64,000 nt of DNA. It comes from Adiantum capillus-veneris. Lineage: Eukaryota > Streptophyta > Polypodiopsida > Polypodiales > Pteridaceae. The stretch spans positions 99,916,036 to 99,980,035 of the forward strand of contig CM043947.1 in the NCBI GenBank assembly GCA_014529385.2. Direction: 5' to 3'. Below are positions 42,502 through 56,322 of the stretch, in pieces; positions within the stretch are counted from its first letter, which is position 1, and each line of letters starts with the position of its first letter. The translations under genes and the position numbers were made by a program. Below the pieces are notes generated by a model, which ran no database searches, was not told the origin of the DNA, and was given only the letters and a program-made list of their open reading frames with translations.

Positions 42502-44109
42502 TGATAGCCGTTTTTCGGCTCTCCATAATTGCCATAGTAAGTTACTCCACCCTACCAAATTCACCCAAACGTTATGGCTATCCCTACCATTTCACTGTAA
42601 ATAGGCGTGTGTGAGATAGGGGGCTTTTCCCATATCTTCTTAAAATCCTCAGCTAGCTAGTCACTGGGCTAGTTGAGTCAAAAAATAAATAAAATCAAAA
42701 AAAATAAATTATATTATGGCCCATTTGTGTGTAAATATTGCATTATATATATGGCCTAAATATAGGGATTTTTATAATTATTTTGGTATTTTATTTAAAT
42801 ATTTATACTTAGGTGTGTGTTTTATTAAACCTGTGTATGCCTTCTTTCATCCTCTTACACCATAAGTATATTTTGCCAATGTGTACATACTCTAACCTCA
42901 TATTTTTCTTTTATACGAATCACCCCCACATTTTCACCCTCACCCTCGTGAAAACAAAAAAATTGATTTCTACTCATTGGTCACGTTTATTATATTATCT
43001 ACTTGCATACCTTTTCCTCTTTCACCCAAAATAATACAAAGAGGGACCATATCATATGATTCCAATATCTTTCCATATCCATAATTCCTCCATATTTTTA
43101 TTATTATTTTTACTCATTATTCTAACACCATATGCTCATTGAGCTAAAGTCCATGAATAGTCCATACACTAGTCCCACCATGTATATATTTCTTTATTCA
43201 CCAATAATCCTCCTCCATGCATGGGTCAAGGGAAACTTGGGGTCTTTGTATTATGATATGACAAAGGAGGGGCTCACTCTTGGATGCATTGTACAAATTC
43301 AACAAAGGAGGGGGCCACTGAAGACTTTTTGTGAAGAAAAAACAGGTCTTTTGGTGGGATTTTTAATATCCATCTCCACTCCGAATTTGGAGCAGTGGTC
43401 AAAAGAGAAAATGTAGCCCCCGCTCTGAATAATCACCTCAAATGTTTTCACGATTTTTGGAGCTACCAGGGGTGAGCTATGATGTTTTGAGAGGACCCCA
43501 GCCTGCCCACGTTTCTCACAAGTAGCCCATAGTCTTCTCTCACCTCTTTCCACACTTCTACACACACACATTCCTCTCAATCCCTCACTCAAACTTGCAC
43601 CTTCAATGGTTTATCTCACCTTCTTCACCATTAACCTCCCCACTTACTTCCATAGCTCTCATATGAGCTCTCCATGTACATACACCATCTCTATGCCTCT
43701 CTCTATTATCTCAAAGTACAATTCCATCTTACTCCTTATATATATACATAAATTCAGCATGTGTACCATGCTTAACCTTTGCAAATCAAGAGATCTCATC
43801 AACGGAATTACCATTTTCATCACGATAATCAACCTTGGCGACAGTGGCGTAAAGAAGGAAGACGAAGAAGAAGATCGATAGTCATTTTGAGAACCTACAC
43901 AAGTAAGTCAAAACTTCTTCAAGCTTCACCATCACAAGGATTTTCTCACTTCATTCAACCATCTTACTTCAACCATCCACCTCATTCTACCCATTGTAAA
44001 TATATCATTAACTTTCTAGTGATTACTAACACTAACCACTAACATACTAACACAAAATAGCCATTGACCTAACCATAAAAGACACCTCACCTCAAGACAT
44101 GTGTATAGT

Positions 44110-44157
<48 letters not shown>

Positions 44158-45182
44158 CTTACTTACTTTCACCTTATCTACCATCAATAATGCTCTCTTT
44201 TGAGCCCACACCCATGACTCAAGCAGACAAAGAAGGCCCGCAATGTTTTGATATTCAAAAAAATCATAATCCTGATTTGTTAGCTTGTAAATTAGGATTT
44301 CCAATAATCTTAATGAGGGGTCTCCAACCTATAAATAGGCCCCTCTCCTTCTTGTAAAACAACCTCCAACATCTCACATAGCACCCCAACACTCTAGGCG
44401 TGAGGAGAGACTTAGGTGTAGCAACCACTTGTGAGCTTCACTCTTGGTGTGAGAGAAGCCTTCAAGCTACACATTGCAAGTGAGAGAGCGTGAGTTCCTC
44501 AAATCTCAAAACCACTATTGTATATGCTCCTTCATCATCAATAAATTGAGGTTTGGTGCATCAAAGGCGTGATTCGACATTCAAATCTTTGTCCTTCCAT
44601 TTGTGCAATACGGTTTGGTGAATTCAAGGTGACTTGTGTATTTTGAGTTTTCTTTCGGTTGATCTTGATTTTAGAAAGTGTTTTAGTGTGTTTTTCATTG
44701 CCAATTTTGTGTCCATTGTAAGAGGGTATTGTGGTGAGAGGTCTCCCACACCCTAAGACAGTGTGTGTGTGTGTGTGTTTTGGCAATGATTAGCAATCAC
44801 TAAGCATTGAGTGAGTTTTTGTACAAGCTCTACGATAGCATCATAACAAACTATCTCCATTTGCAAGTCACAAATAAGGTATTACGCAAGATCCTTTTCT
44901 CTCTCTCTTCCCTTTGCTCTAGCTCTCTCTTGTCTATTTTGTGTGTGTCTTGGTGTGAGGTTGCTTGTGTGTGTTGTGTGGTGCATCTTTTTGGTTGTAC
45001 CAAAATCTCTCTTGCGTCCTAGTTCGCATACCATAACTAGGTGGTGCCCCTATCTTGTTTGGGTTTGGATGTGGGTTTGTTGTTTTTTTGTGCTTGTAGT
45101 TTCCAACCCCAATTGAGCAGCATGGGAGCCTTGAGGGGTGTTTAGAGGTCGCCTCTCTTGTTGCCCGCCCCGGACCGCCTCA
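42502..45182 (+). mobile_element. 3' LTR of element C, left arm (2681 bp)
   Basis: TGATAGCC...CCGCCTCA termini, purine tract upstream, and alignment with the 5' LTR (34229-36657) and with the right-arm LTR (55249-57939). It contains a (CT)n tract at 44113-44157 and TATAAATA at 44330-44337. It is longer than the 5' LTR copy because that one is truncated. Confidence 0.9.
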
Positions 45183-47100
45183 GTACCTTGTCCTTTGACA
45201 GAGTAGTTAGTGGTATAGTGAAACTTATACAATGATGGAGTGTCATACATTCATTTATACTAGTACGCCATGCATACATATTAAAAAAATAAAATAATAA
45301 GCCCTTGTCTTCATTGACAGTCTCAACCTGTGAGCCCTAGTGTATGTGCCTTGCACGATTACATTCGCACGGATACATCAAAGTGTAGTGTTGCATCAAC
45401 TGTGAGCTTATATCCACATAGTGCTAAAGTTGTGTGCCATTATCATTGATCCAAAGTCAATCAATAATAACTTTGCACATAAGCGGAGTCTTGCTTTGCA
45501 TGAAATGTTGCAAAGCACTTTGCTTTGTACAGCGGTGGTGCAACCAAAGTTGGTCCATGCTGGGAAGTGTGCTATGCAGTGCAAAGGGTGCTAGAAAGCG
45601 CATGGAAAAGGGCTATTAAAGCAAGTATGAAGGCCCTGGGGAGGCAAGTGGCAGCGGAGATGTATACGTGTGATATGTTTTTTAGGCCAAAAATGTCCGA
45701 AGATGGTCCAGTTGGGGTGATAGGTAAAGATGCCAGGATGCTAAGTTAGTGCTCTAGAATATGGTCCTTAAGATGATGTGCAAGTTGGTTCAGACGGTTT
45801 GTCAAACGGAGCCCCGTGGTGAGAGATATTGAAGTTCAAATTTAAAATGCTTTGCAAATCCCCGACGAACAGGGCAGGTGGGGGACAGGTGGCTTGAGGT
45901 GATATGAATGGATAGGCATGAAGTGCTTGAGCTAGGAAGCAGCCAGTCTTTTTGGATTTCAGTTTAGTGCTCAGAGGGACAAGTCATGGCCTAGGGAATA
46001 TTTGACAGGGGCTCTTTTTGAAATCACCAAGGTTTTGGGAAAGAAATCAATATGGAAAAATCAACCAGAGTTTACAGCCCACTCATCAAAGTTGCAGGCA
46101 TTGGGGTACGTCCAAGCCAAGCTCATAGACGACCGTGACAAAGGCTAATCGGGTATTTTCCAGCATTATGGATTGTCGTTCGAGTATGTGAGAGGGCTGA
46201 AATGTTGTGAGGTTCTTAGGATATATTTTCAGCAAGATGAAATTTGATATGGCGGGGGCCGAATGGAGACTTAATAATGTGGGTGGTTTTGAGCACCGAC
46301 GGCATACGAGATGGAGGTTTGGAAGTTAAAGTCCTTAATTGTAAGTTCAAAAGTAAAAAGGTAACCTTCAAGGCTACAAGGAAAAAAAAAAGGAATTGGG
46401 TAAAAAACTAAAAAGAAGACTCAAAAGAGGTAGTGGCGCCAAGCGCTACTGTTGGGGAGTCTTTTATTGCAAATTTGGAAATAAAAGATGAGAAAAGGAA
46501 AAAAAAAGGTGAGAGTAGTGTCTTCAAAAAGAAGGGTTTCTTTTCTTTGGACTTGGCGAGGAAGAAGAGGATTTGGAAGAAGAAGAAGAAGGGGCCGTGC
46601 AACCGGTGGTCAAAGCCGCACGAGGAAAGTCATCGAAGTTGCACCAGGTGGTGGAACACCGCATAGTGGTTGGGAAGTGAAATAGTTGGAACGGTTCACC
46701 AAGGTGCTTCCTCGGAGGGGAAAGTGCAAAAGGATGATAGTAGTTGAGAAGCAAGTTAGTGGCTTCTGGACAAAGAGAAGGGTTCAACAAGCGGTGAAAA
46801 ATATCTTGGGAGCCTCTTGCATAGAGGGTTGTGCCTGTGGAGAAAAATGGAGTTTTTTCTTTGGGGAATATCCATGCTCATGGTATCTCGAAGCCATGGT
46901 CATGGTGTTTCAAAAGCTATAATTAGTTTTTGTGGAATCAAGATTGCACCCTCGGAGGGTTCACTATGTGTAAAACTACCATATCACGTGCGTTCAAGAC
47001 ATGTTTGTAAAACATTAGGAAATTTTGGAGGTCATTTGGAGGGCCTTATTGAAGAGAGAGAAAAGAAGGCGCAACCAATGAGCAGCAACCTTACGTAACG
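45183..47100 (+). other. Inverted-repeat core, unrecognised coding-like sequence, left arm
   Basis: Plus-strand frames around 45434-45749 (WEVCYAVQRVLESAWKRAI, GRQVAAEMYTCDMFF), 46200-46400 (FSKMKFDMAG), 46433-46690 (very Lys-rich) and 46817-47098 read partly through into each other once frameshifts are allowed, and all have counterparts in the right arm. I recognise no family. They could be a decayed captured gene or an unknown transposon ORF. Confidence 0.35.
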
Positions 47101-48695
47101 TAGAAATGCATGGAAAATATCACAAAAATGAAAGAAAGCATTTTAAAATATTGAGATTTGTCCCATTTTCGTAAGGTAACTTCCTCGTCTAACAAAGTTG
47201 GGCCCACTGCCAGTAGCCGTCAAGTTGCTATCCACTACCTTTATGAAAGTCTTGCAAAACTCATTCTCCCTCCATTATAGCTATGCAGTTGTCTTCTTCT
47301 CACCCAAGAAGTTCTAGAGGTTGCTATACACTTTCCCCAACTAACCTCACCATTAATGTGCCAAGAAGACCATGTAGTAGCATAAGCACTATCTTAATCT
47401 CAAACTCTCTCACTACAGATATAGGTGGAAAGAGTAGAGGATAAGCAAAGGTTCTTGGGTTCTTATGCAGCGAAGAAGGAGAAAAATCTCGAAAGCAACA
47501 GATTCGTTCTACATGGAAAGCAAGAGTTCTTGATTTCAATGTCGAGGTTGGTAAGAAGACTGTGAAAGAGATCTTTGTTCAACATGTTTTCACTCACTCA
47601 GATGTGATTGCAAATGGCGGTGATGTCTCCATGGGGCATAATCCATGATGCAACTATGAGTTAATTATTTAGCACTCCTCTATAAATGTTATCTTACATT
47701 TCAAATGTGAATCTGTTTTTTTCTTCTCTTATTATAGATATTTAAATAGGTTATAGAGATGTTTGTATTTATTTCTATTCTTTTACATTCACAAATGCAT
47801 ATCCTTCCTCATATAAGGAATGGGAGCCACTGGAGTGCATTATATGTCTCATCTCTGTGACCCATGCTCATATTGGGGTCTTGCAATATGCGGGCAAAAC
47901 TAGCAAAATCCTTGCAAATGAGGGTATTTTCTTCCATGACCATTTCTACCAACTCAATCAAAGGAATCGGAGAGGAGTTAGTGAAGGTTTCACTTCCAAC
48001 CAACTGGAACTTCGTGGATTGGCCCATTGCCGACACAACAATGAGTGAGGCATTGAGGAGCAGGCTCTATAGGGATGTTCAGAAGTCTCTCTGAAACTCT
48101 GTACCTACTAAATTGGTGAAACTTGCAAATTTCTGACATGTTGGTCTCTTTGTTGAGTTCTTTCATACCTGCAATGTACATGTTGCTAAAAACTATGCAG
48201 CTTTGCAAATCTTTTGATTCCCTCTTGTGTGATAAGCTTCTTGATCGAGGGTGGTACGTGCAAGAAACAAATGGCATATGTTGTGAGATTGCTCTTGACA
48301 CTTTCATTGTCAAGTATATGCTTGAGACACACACATTATAATATGCTTTTGGTTGGTACAAGCGTTCTCACATTGTTGAAGGTTGCTATGTGCCTTTGGA
48401 TCAAGAAGCAACAAGTTTGGCAAACAATGTTGTCATAGACGTGGAAGTGGTGGACAAAGACCTAAATCTTATGACGATAATTACAATAAGACAGCAATCC
48501 AATCTTTTGCAACTGACATGACATAGTGGAGGAGACTGCCGACATTGACTCCTTAAACTGGGTGGATGTAGAGTAATCTGTGTGGAGATTCTTTCTGGCC
48601 ATATTCAAATTGTGTGCATGTAATCTAGCCTGAATGGCTTCTACAAAATGCTACTTTTTTTACTAGTTTAATTTTAATATCAAGTGTTTGCTCAA

Positions 48696-48696
<1 letters not shown>
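47101..48696. other. Inverted-repeat core, middle part, unrecognised
   Basis: Short frames on both strands are preserved in both arms: 48036-47809 minus (LVEMVMEENTLICKDFASFA) and 48123-48520 plus (SFDSLLCDKLLDRGWYVQET). In the right arm the latter is open to 131 codons (52316-51921 minus), including VDVEVVDKDLN-like sequence. No known domain was recognised. Confidence 0.35.
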
Positions 48697-48742
<46 letters not shown>

Positions 48743-49621
48743 CAAAACACATGGAAAGGTAGACAATATTAATTTATTGTATAAAACAATGAATTACTAA
48801 GTACATTTGTAAGTACAAATTCCGATGCGCTCAATGGGCTTAAGTACATTCCTTGCAGGTATGAGACCAAAATGTTCTCTAGTTAAAAATCGTGAAGATG
48901 CCCTTCAAATGAGGTGGGGAAATAGTAGTGCCGTGTGGATTAAGTAAACCCTTATGGTACTTCATTTTATTTTGTACCCAGACATTCTATTAGATACATA
49001 AGGATTATATGAGTTTGATCCCAGAGGCCTTTTGCAGACGGCTAATATAACATTTTATTTCATTTAGCAAGCTGTCTTACCCCTCCCACTATGACTCGTT
49101 ACAGCAGTAGACATTGAGGAAGCTCTTCCACGACAACTACAATACTTTCTCAGACAAATGCCCAATGTTGGGCATCTATGAGAATTGACGACAACGTTGA
49201 TGATTTTAGTCTGACATTTTTAGACTTTTTGTTTTAGTCTTTTACCTTACTTTGTTTTCTTTTATTACCTAAGCATTGAATTCAATCATTAAGGATTGTA
49301 TCACTTTGGTCTCATAGGCTTTTTGTAGACGAGTGATATAGAATTGCATTTCATATCGCTCTCTCTCTTTCCCCTCCCAGTACTGCTACTTACAACGGCA
49401 AACATTGATGAATTTCTTCAACAAGCAGTGCAATACCTTCTCCGACAATGTCGAGCGGTGATGATGATGATGATGGTTTAATTTGACAATTTTAGACTTT
49501 TAGTTTTAGTCATTCAATTTACTTTATTTTATTTTATTTTGTACCCAAGCATTGGTTTAGATCCACATTAAGGATTGTATTATTTTGGTCTCATGTCCTT
49601 TTGAAGATGGTTAATATAAAA

Positions 49622-49682
<61 letters not shown>
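48697..49682. repeat. Three about 285-bp tandem units ending in (CT)n, left arm
   Basis: Units around 48960-49250, 49255-49540 and 49545-49682. Each has TTTTGTACCCAAGCATTG-like sequence, CATTAAGGATTGTAT, TTTGGTCTCATAGGC, AGACG-x-TAATATAA, then CCTCCCA...CATTGA-GAA and AATAC-TTCTC-GACAA. CT tracts lie at 48697-48735 and 49624-49682. The last unit is truncated by the tract. The set is mirrored at 50752-51745. Confidence 0.75.
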
Positions 49683-50202
49683 TCACACACCCCCCTTTTT
49701 ATACTGGCTATGATGCGCACTCGGTGATGTTCAAGCCCACCTCCAACATCGTCTATCTCATCAAATATTTGCCGCTTTCTCTCCCCCTTCATATAAAGCT
49801 TTAAATCTTGTCCTAGAAACCGCAAGAATTTCAAGCTTGCACATATTTTCACTGGTTAGCAAAAATGTGTTTTTCTAGCCCTGTCAGTGTAGCCACGAGC
49901 ATGGTTGGCCTCAACACCATACAACATGGAGACCATAGTTGGGCATGAAAAGCCAAGACAAAATTTGTTATACCACAGCTAAAGATTGTTGTCCTCAACA
50001 TACTATTTTTGGACATAGAACAAGGCACAATTTTAAATCAAATATGGAGAAATTGTGAGACAATTGGCTTAATTTGAATGTTTTTACACTAAGTTTTCTT
50101 TAAATTATCTAGGGCTTCTCGCCTTTAAATTTCAAATTTAGAGGTGAATCTCACTTTTTGTACATGAGATTACACTAACCCTAGGTTTTACTTCAAGCAT
50201 TG
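49683..50202. other. Innermost left arm, no gene seen
   Basis: AT-rich sequence with no supported ORF. Its last 24 bases (CCCTAGG...CAAGCATTG) form the stem closing the inverted repeat. Confidence 0.6.
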
Positions 50203-50213
50203 CTAATTATTTT
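50203..50213. other. 11-nt spacer at the centre of the inverted repeat
   Basis: CTAATTATTTT lies between CTTCAAGCATTG on the left and CAATGCTTGAAG on the right; the arms pair from this point outwards. Confidence 0.95.
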
Positions 50214-50750
50214 CAATGCTTGAAGTAAACCTAGGGTTCAGTGTAATTTGTTATTCATGTACACACAAAAAGTGAGATTCACCTCTAAATTTGAAATTTA
50301 AAGGCGAGAAGCCTAGATAATTTAAGAAAAACTTAGTGTAATAAAAAACATTCAAAATTAAGCCAAATGTCTCACAATTTCTCAATATTTGATTAAAATT
50401 GTGCTTGTTCTTTGTCCAAAAAATAGTATGTTGAAGGACAACAATCTTAGCTGTGGTATAACAAATTTTTGTCTTGGCTTTTCATGCCAACTATGGTCTC
50501 ATGTTGTAGGGTGTTGAGGCCAACCATGCTCGTGGCTAACTGACAGGGCTAGAAAACACAATTTTTGCTAACCAGTGAAAATATGTGCAAGCTTGAAATC
50601 TTGCGGTTTCTAGGACAAGATTAAAGCTTTATATGAAGGGGGAGAGAAAGCGGCAAATATTTGATGAGATAGACGATGTTGGAGGTGGGCTTGAAACATC
50701 ACCGAGTGCGCATCATAGCCAGTATAAAAAGGGGGGGGGGTGTGAAGAGA

Positions 50751-50821
<71 letters not shown>

Positions 50822-51699
50822 TTTTATATTAACCATCTTCAAAAGGACATGAGACCAAAATAATACAATCCTTAATGTGGATCTAAACCAATGCTTGGGT
50901 ACAAAATAAAATAAAATAAAGTAAATTGAATGACTAAAATAAAAGTCTAAAATTGTCAAATTTAACCATCATCATCATCATCACCGCTCGACATTGTCGG
51001 AGAAGGTATTGCACTGCTTGTTGAAGAAATTCATCAATGTTTGCCGTTGTAAGTAGTAGTACTGGGAGGGGAAAAGAGAGAGAGCGATATGAAATGCAAT
51101 TCTATATCACTCGTCTACAAAAAGCCTATGAGACCAAAGTGATACAATCCTTAATGATTGAATTCAATGCTTAGGTAATAAAAGAAAACAAAGTAAGGTA
51201 AAAGACTAAACAAAAATTCTAAAAATGTCAGACTAAAATCATCAACGTTGTCGTCAATTCTCATAGATGCCCAACATTGGGCATTTGTCTGAGAAAGTAT
51301 TGTAGTTGTCGTGGAAGAGCTTCCTCAATGTCTACTGCTGTAACGAGTCATAGTGGGAGGGGGTAAGACAGCTGCTAAATGAAATAAAATGTTATATTAG
51401 CCGTCTGCAAAAGGCCTCTGGGATCAAACTCATATAATCCTTATGTATCTAATAGAATGTCTGGGTACAAAATAAAATGAAGTACCATAAGGGTTTACTT
51501 AATCCACACGGCACTACTATTTCCCCACCTCATTTGAAGGGCATCTTCACGATTTTTAACTAGAGAACATTTTGGTCTCATACCTGCAAGGAATGTACTT
51601 AAGCCCATTGAGCGCATCGGAATTTGTACTTACAAATGTACTTAGTAATTCATTGTTTTATACAATAAATTAATATTGTCTACCTTTCCATGTGTTTTG

Positions 51700-51746
<47 letters not shown>

Positions 51747-54700
51747 TTGAGCAAACACTTGATATTAAAATTAAACTAGTAAAAAAAGTAGCATTTTGTA
51801 GAAGCCATTCAGGCTAGATTACATGCACACAATTTGAATATGGCCAGAAAGAATCTCCACACAGATTACTCTACATCCACCCAGTTTAAGGAGTCAATGT
51901 CGGCAGTCTCCTCCACTATGTCATGTCAGTTGCAAAAGATTGGATTGCTGTCTTATTGTAATTATCGTCATAAGATTTAGGTCTTTGTCCACCACTTCCA
52001 CGTCTATGACAACATTGTTTGCCAAACTTGTTGCTTCTTGATCCAAAGGCACATAGCAACCTTCAACAATGTGAGAACGCTTGTACCAAAAGCATATTAT
52101 TAATGTGTGTGTCTCAAGCATATACTTGACAATGAAAGTGTCAAGAGCAATCTCACAACATATGCCATTTGTTTCTTGCACGTACCACCCTCGATCAAGA
52201 AGCTTATCACACAAGAGGGAATCAAAAGATTTGCAAAGCTGCATAGTTTTTAGCAACATGTACATTGCAGGTATGAAAGAACTCAACAAAGAGACCAACA
52301 TGTCAGAAATTTGCAAGTTTCACCAATTTAGTAGGTACAGAGTTTCAGAGAGACTTCTGAACATCCCTATAGAGCCTGCTCCTCAATGCCTCACTCATTG
52401 TTGTGTCGGCAATGGGCCAATCCACGGAGTTCCAGTTGGTTGGAAGTGAAACCTTCACTAACTCCTCTCCGATTCCTTTGATTGAGTTGGTAGAAATGGT
52501 CATGGAAGAAAATACCCTCATTTGCAAGGATTTTGCTAGTTTTGCCCGCATATTGCAAGACCCCAATATGAGCATGGGTCACAGAGATGAGACATATAAT
52601 GCACTCCAGTGGCTCCCATTCCTTATATGAGGAAGGATATGCATTTGTGAATGTAAAAGAATAGAAATAAATACAAACATCTCTATAACCTATTTAAATA
52701 TCTATAATAAGAGAAGAAAAAAACAGATTCACATTTGAAATGTAAGATAACATTTATAGAGGAGTGCTAAATAATTAACTCATAGTTGCATCATGGATTA
52801 TGCCCCATGGAGACATCACCGCCATTTGCAATCACATCTTGAGTGAGTGAAAACATGTTGAACAAAGATCTCTTTCACAGTCTTCTTACCAACCTCGACA
52901 TTGAAATCAAGAACTCTTGCTTTCCATGTAGAACGAATCTGTTGCTTTCGAGATTTTTCTCCTTCTTCGCTGCATAAGAACCCAGAACCTTTGCTTATCC
53001 TCTACTCTTTCCACCTATATCTGTAGTGAGAGAGTTTGAGATTAAGATAGTGCTTATGCTACTACATGGTCTTCTTGGCACATTAATGGTGAGGTTAGTT
53101 GGGGAAAGTGTATAGCAACCTCTAGAACTTCTTGGGTGAGAAGAAGACAACTGCATAGCTATAATGGAGGGAGAATGAGTTTTGCAAGACTTTCATAAAG
53201 GTAGTGGATAGCAACTTGACGGCTACTGGCAGTGGGCCCAACTTTGTTAGACGAGGAAGTTACCTTACGAAAATGGGACAAATCTCAATATTTTAAAATG
53301 CTTTCTTTCATTTTTGTGATATTTTCCATGCATTTCTACGTTACGTAAGGTTGCTGCTCATTGGTTGCGCCTTCTTTTCTCTCTCTTCAATAAGGCCCTC
53401 CAAATGACCTCCAAAATTTCCTAAGTTTTTAAACATGTCTTGAACGCACGTGATATGGTAGTTTTACACATAGTGAACCCTCCGAGGGTGCAATCTTGAT
53501 TCCACAAAAACTAATTATAGCTTTTGAAACACCATGACCATGGCTTCGAGATACCATGAGCATGGATATTCCCCAAAGAAAAAACTCCATTTTTCTCCAC
53601 AGGCACAACCCTCTATGCAAGAGGCTCCCAAGATATTTTTCACCGCTTGTTGAACCCTTTCTTTGTCCAGAAGCCACTAACTTGCTTCTCAACTACTATC
53701 ATCCTTTTGCACTTTCCCCTCCGAGGAAGCACCTTGGTGAACCGTTCCAACTATTTCACTTCCAACCACTATGCGGTGTTCCACCACCTGGTGCAACTTC
53801 GATGACTTTCCTCGTGCGGCTTTGACCACCGGTTGCACGGGCCCCTTCTTCTTCTTCTTCCAAATCCTCTTCTTCCTCGCCAAGTCCAAAGAAAAGAAAC
53901 CCTTCTTTTTGAAGACACTACTCTCACCTTTTTTTTTTCCTTTTTCTCATCTTTTATTTCCAAATTTGCAATAAAAGACTCCCCAACAGTAGCGCTTGGC
54001 GCCACTACCTCTTTTGAGTCTTCTTTTTAGTTTTTACCCAATTCCTTTTTTTTTCCTTGTAGCCTTGAAGGTTACCTTTTTACTTTTGAACTTACAATTA
54101 AGGACTTTAACTTCCAAACCTCCATCTCGTATGCCGTCGGTGCTCAAAACCACCCACATTATTAAGTCTCCATTCGGCCCCGCCATATCAAATTTCATCT
54201 TGCTGAAAATATATCCTAAGAACCTCACAACATTTCAGCCCTCTCACATACTCGAACGACAATCCATAATGCTGGAAATTACCCGATTAGCCTTTGTCAC
54301 GGTCGTCTATGAGCTTGGCTTGGACGTACCCCAATGCCTGCAACTTTGATGAGTGGGCTGTAAACTCTGGTTGATTTTTCCATATTGATTTCTTTCCCAA
54401 AACCTTGGTGATTTCAAAAAGAGCCCCTGTCAAATATTCCCTAGGCCATGACTTGTCCCTCTGAGCACTAAACTGAAATCCAAAAAGACTGGCTGCTTCC
54501 TAGCTCAAGCACTTCATGCCTATCCATTCATATCACCTCAAGCCACCTGTCCCCCACCTGCCCTGTTCGTCGGGGATTTGCAAAGCATTTTAAATTTGAA
54601 CTTCAATATCTCTCACCACGGGGCTCCGTTTGACAAAACCGTCTGAACCAACTTGCACATCATCTTAAGGACCATATTCTAGAGCACTAACTTAGCATCC

Positions 54701-55248
54701 TGGGCATCTTTACCTATCACCCCAACTGGACCATCTTCGGACATTTTTGGCCTAAAAAACATATCACGTATACATCTCCGCTGCCACTTGCCTCCCAGGG
54801 CCTTCATACTTGCTTTATAGCCCTTTTCATGCGCTTTCTAGCACCCTTTGCACTGCATAGCACACTTCCCAGCATGGGACCAACTTTGGTTGCACCACCG
54901 CTGTACAAAGCAAAGTGCTTTGCAACATTTCATGCAAAGCAAGACTCCGCTTATGTGCAAAGTTATTATTGATTGACTTTGGATCAATGATAATGGCAAC
55001 AACTTTAGCACTATGTGGATATAAGCTCACAGTTGATGCAACACTACACTTTGATGTATCCGTGCGAATGTATCGTGCAAGGCACATACACTAGGCTCAC
55101 AGGGTTGAGACTGTCAATGAAGACAAGGGCTTATTATTTTATTTTTTATATGTATGCATGGCGTACTAGTATAATGAATGTATGACAATCCATCATTGTA
55201 TAAGTTTCACTATACCACTAACACTAACTCTGTCAAAGGACAAGGTAC
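50214..55248 (-). other. Inverted-repeat core, right arm
   Basis: It mirrors 45183-50202: GA tracts at 50752-50818 and 51708-51745, the 285-bp units (50830-51500), the 131-codon frame 52316-51921, the frames 53692-53429 and 54228-54034, and the frame 55087-54827 (SVASTVSLYPHSAKVVAIII). The last is longer and more continuous here than in the left arm, which argues that this strand was the coding one. No family recognised. Confidence 0.5.
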
Positions 55249-56278
55249 TGAGGCGGTCCGGGGCGGGCGGCAACAAGAGAGGCGACCTCTAAACACCCCT
55301 CAAGGCTCCCATGCTGCTCAATTGGGGCTGGGGAAACTACAAGCACAAAAAAACAACAAACCCACATCCAAACCCAAACAAGATAGGGGCACCACCTAGT
55401 TATGGTATGCGAACTAGGACGCAAGAGAGATTTTGGTACAACCAAAAAGATGCACCACACAACACACACAAGCAACCTCACACCAAGACACACACAAAAT
55501 AGACAGAGAGAGCTAGAGCAAAGGGAAGAGAGAGAGAAAAGGATCTTGCGTAATACCTTATTTGTGACTTGCAAATGGAGATGGTTTGTTATGATGCTAT
55601 CGTAGAGCTTGTACAAAAACTCACTCAATGCTTAGTGATTGCTAATCATTGCCAAAACACACACACACACACTGTCTTAGGGTGTGGGAGACCTCTCACC
55701 ACAATACCCTCTTACAATGGACACAAAATTGGCAATGAAAAACACACTAAAACACTTTCTAAAATCAAGATCAACCGAAAGAAAACTCAAAATACACAAG
55801 TCACCTTGAATTCACCAAACCGTATTGCACAAATGGAAGGACAAAGATTTGAACGTCGAATCACGCCTTTGATGCACCAAACCTCAATTTATTGATGATG
55901 AAGGAGCATATACAATAGTGGTTTTGAGATTTGAGGAACTCACGCTCTCTCACTTGCAATGTGTAGCTTGAAGGCTTCTCTCACACCAAGAGTGAAGCTC
56001 ACAAGTGGTTGCTACACCTAAGTCTCTCCTCACGCATAGAGTGTTGGGGTGCTATGTGAGATGTTGGAGGTTGTTTTACAAGAAGGAGAGGGGCCTATTT
56101 ATAGGTTGGAGACCCCTCATTAAGATTATTGGAAATCCTAATTTACAAGCTAACAAATCAGGATTATGATTTTTTTGAATATCAAAACATTGCGGGCCTT
56201 CTTTGTCTGCTTGAGTCATGGGTGTGGGCTCAAAAGAGAGCATTATTGATGGTAGATAAGGTGAAAGTAAGTAAGGAG

Positions 56279-56322
<44 letters not shown>

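Larger units (their letters stand above)
36405..50202 (+). repeat. Left arm of giant inverted repeat
   Basis: Reverse-complement partner of 50214-64000. Collinear landmarks, left versus right: zinc knuckle 37993/62427, protease 38630/61790, LTR end 45182/55249, CT tract 48697/51745, centre 50202/50214. The arm is about 13.8 kb and its outer limit cannot be seen because its mirror leaves the window. Samples show a few differences per hundred bases, including indels. Confidence 0.95.
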
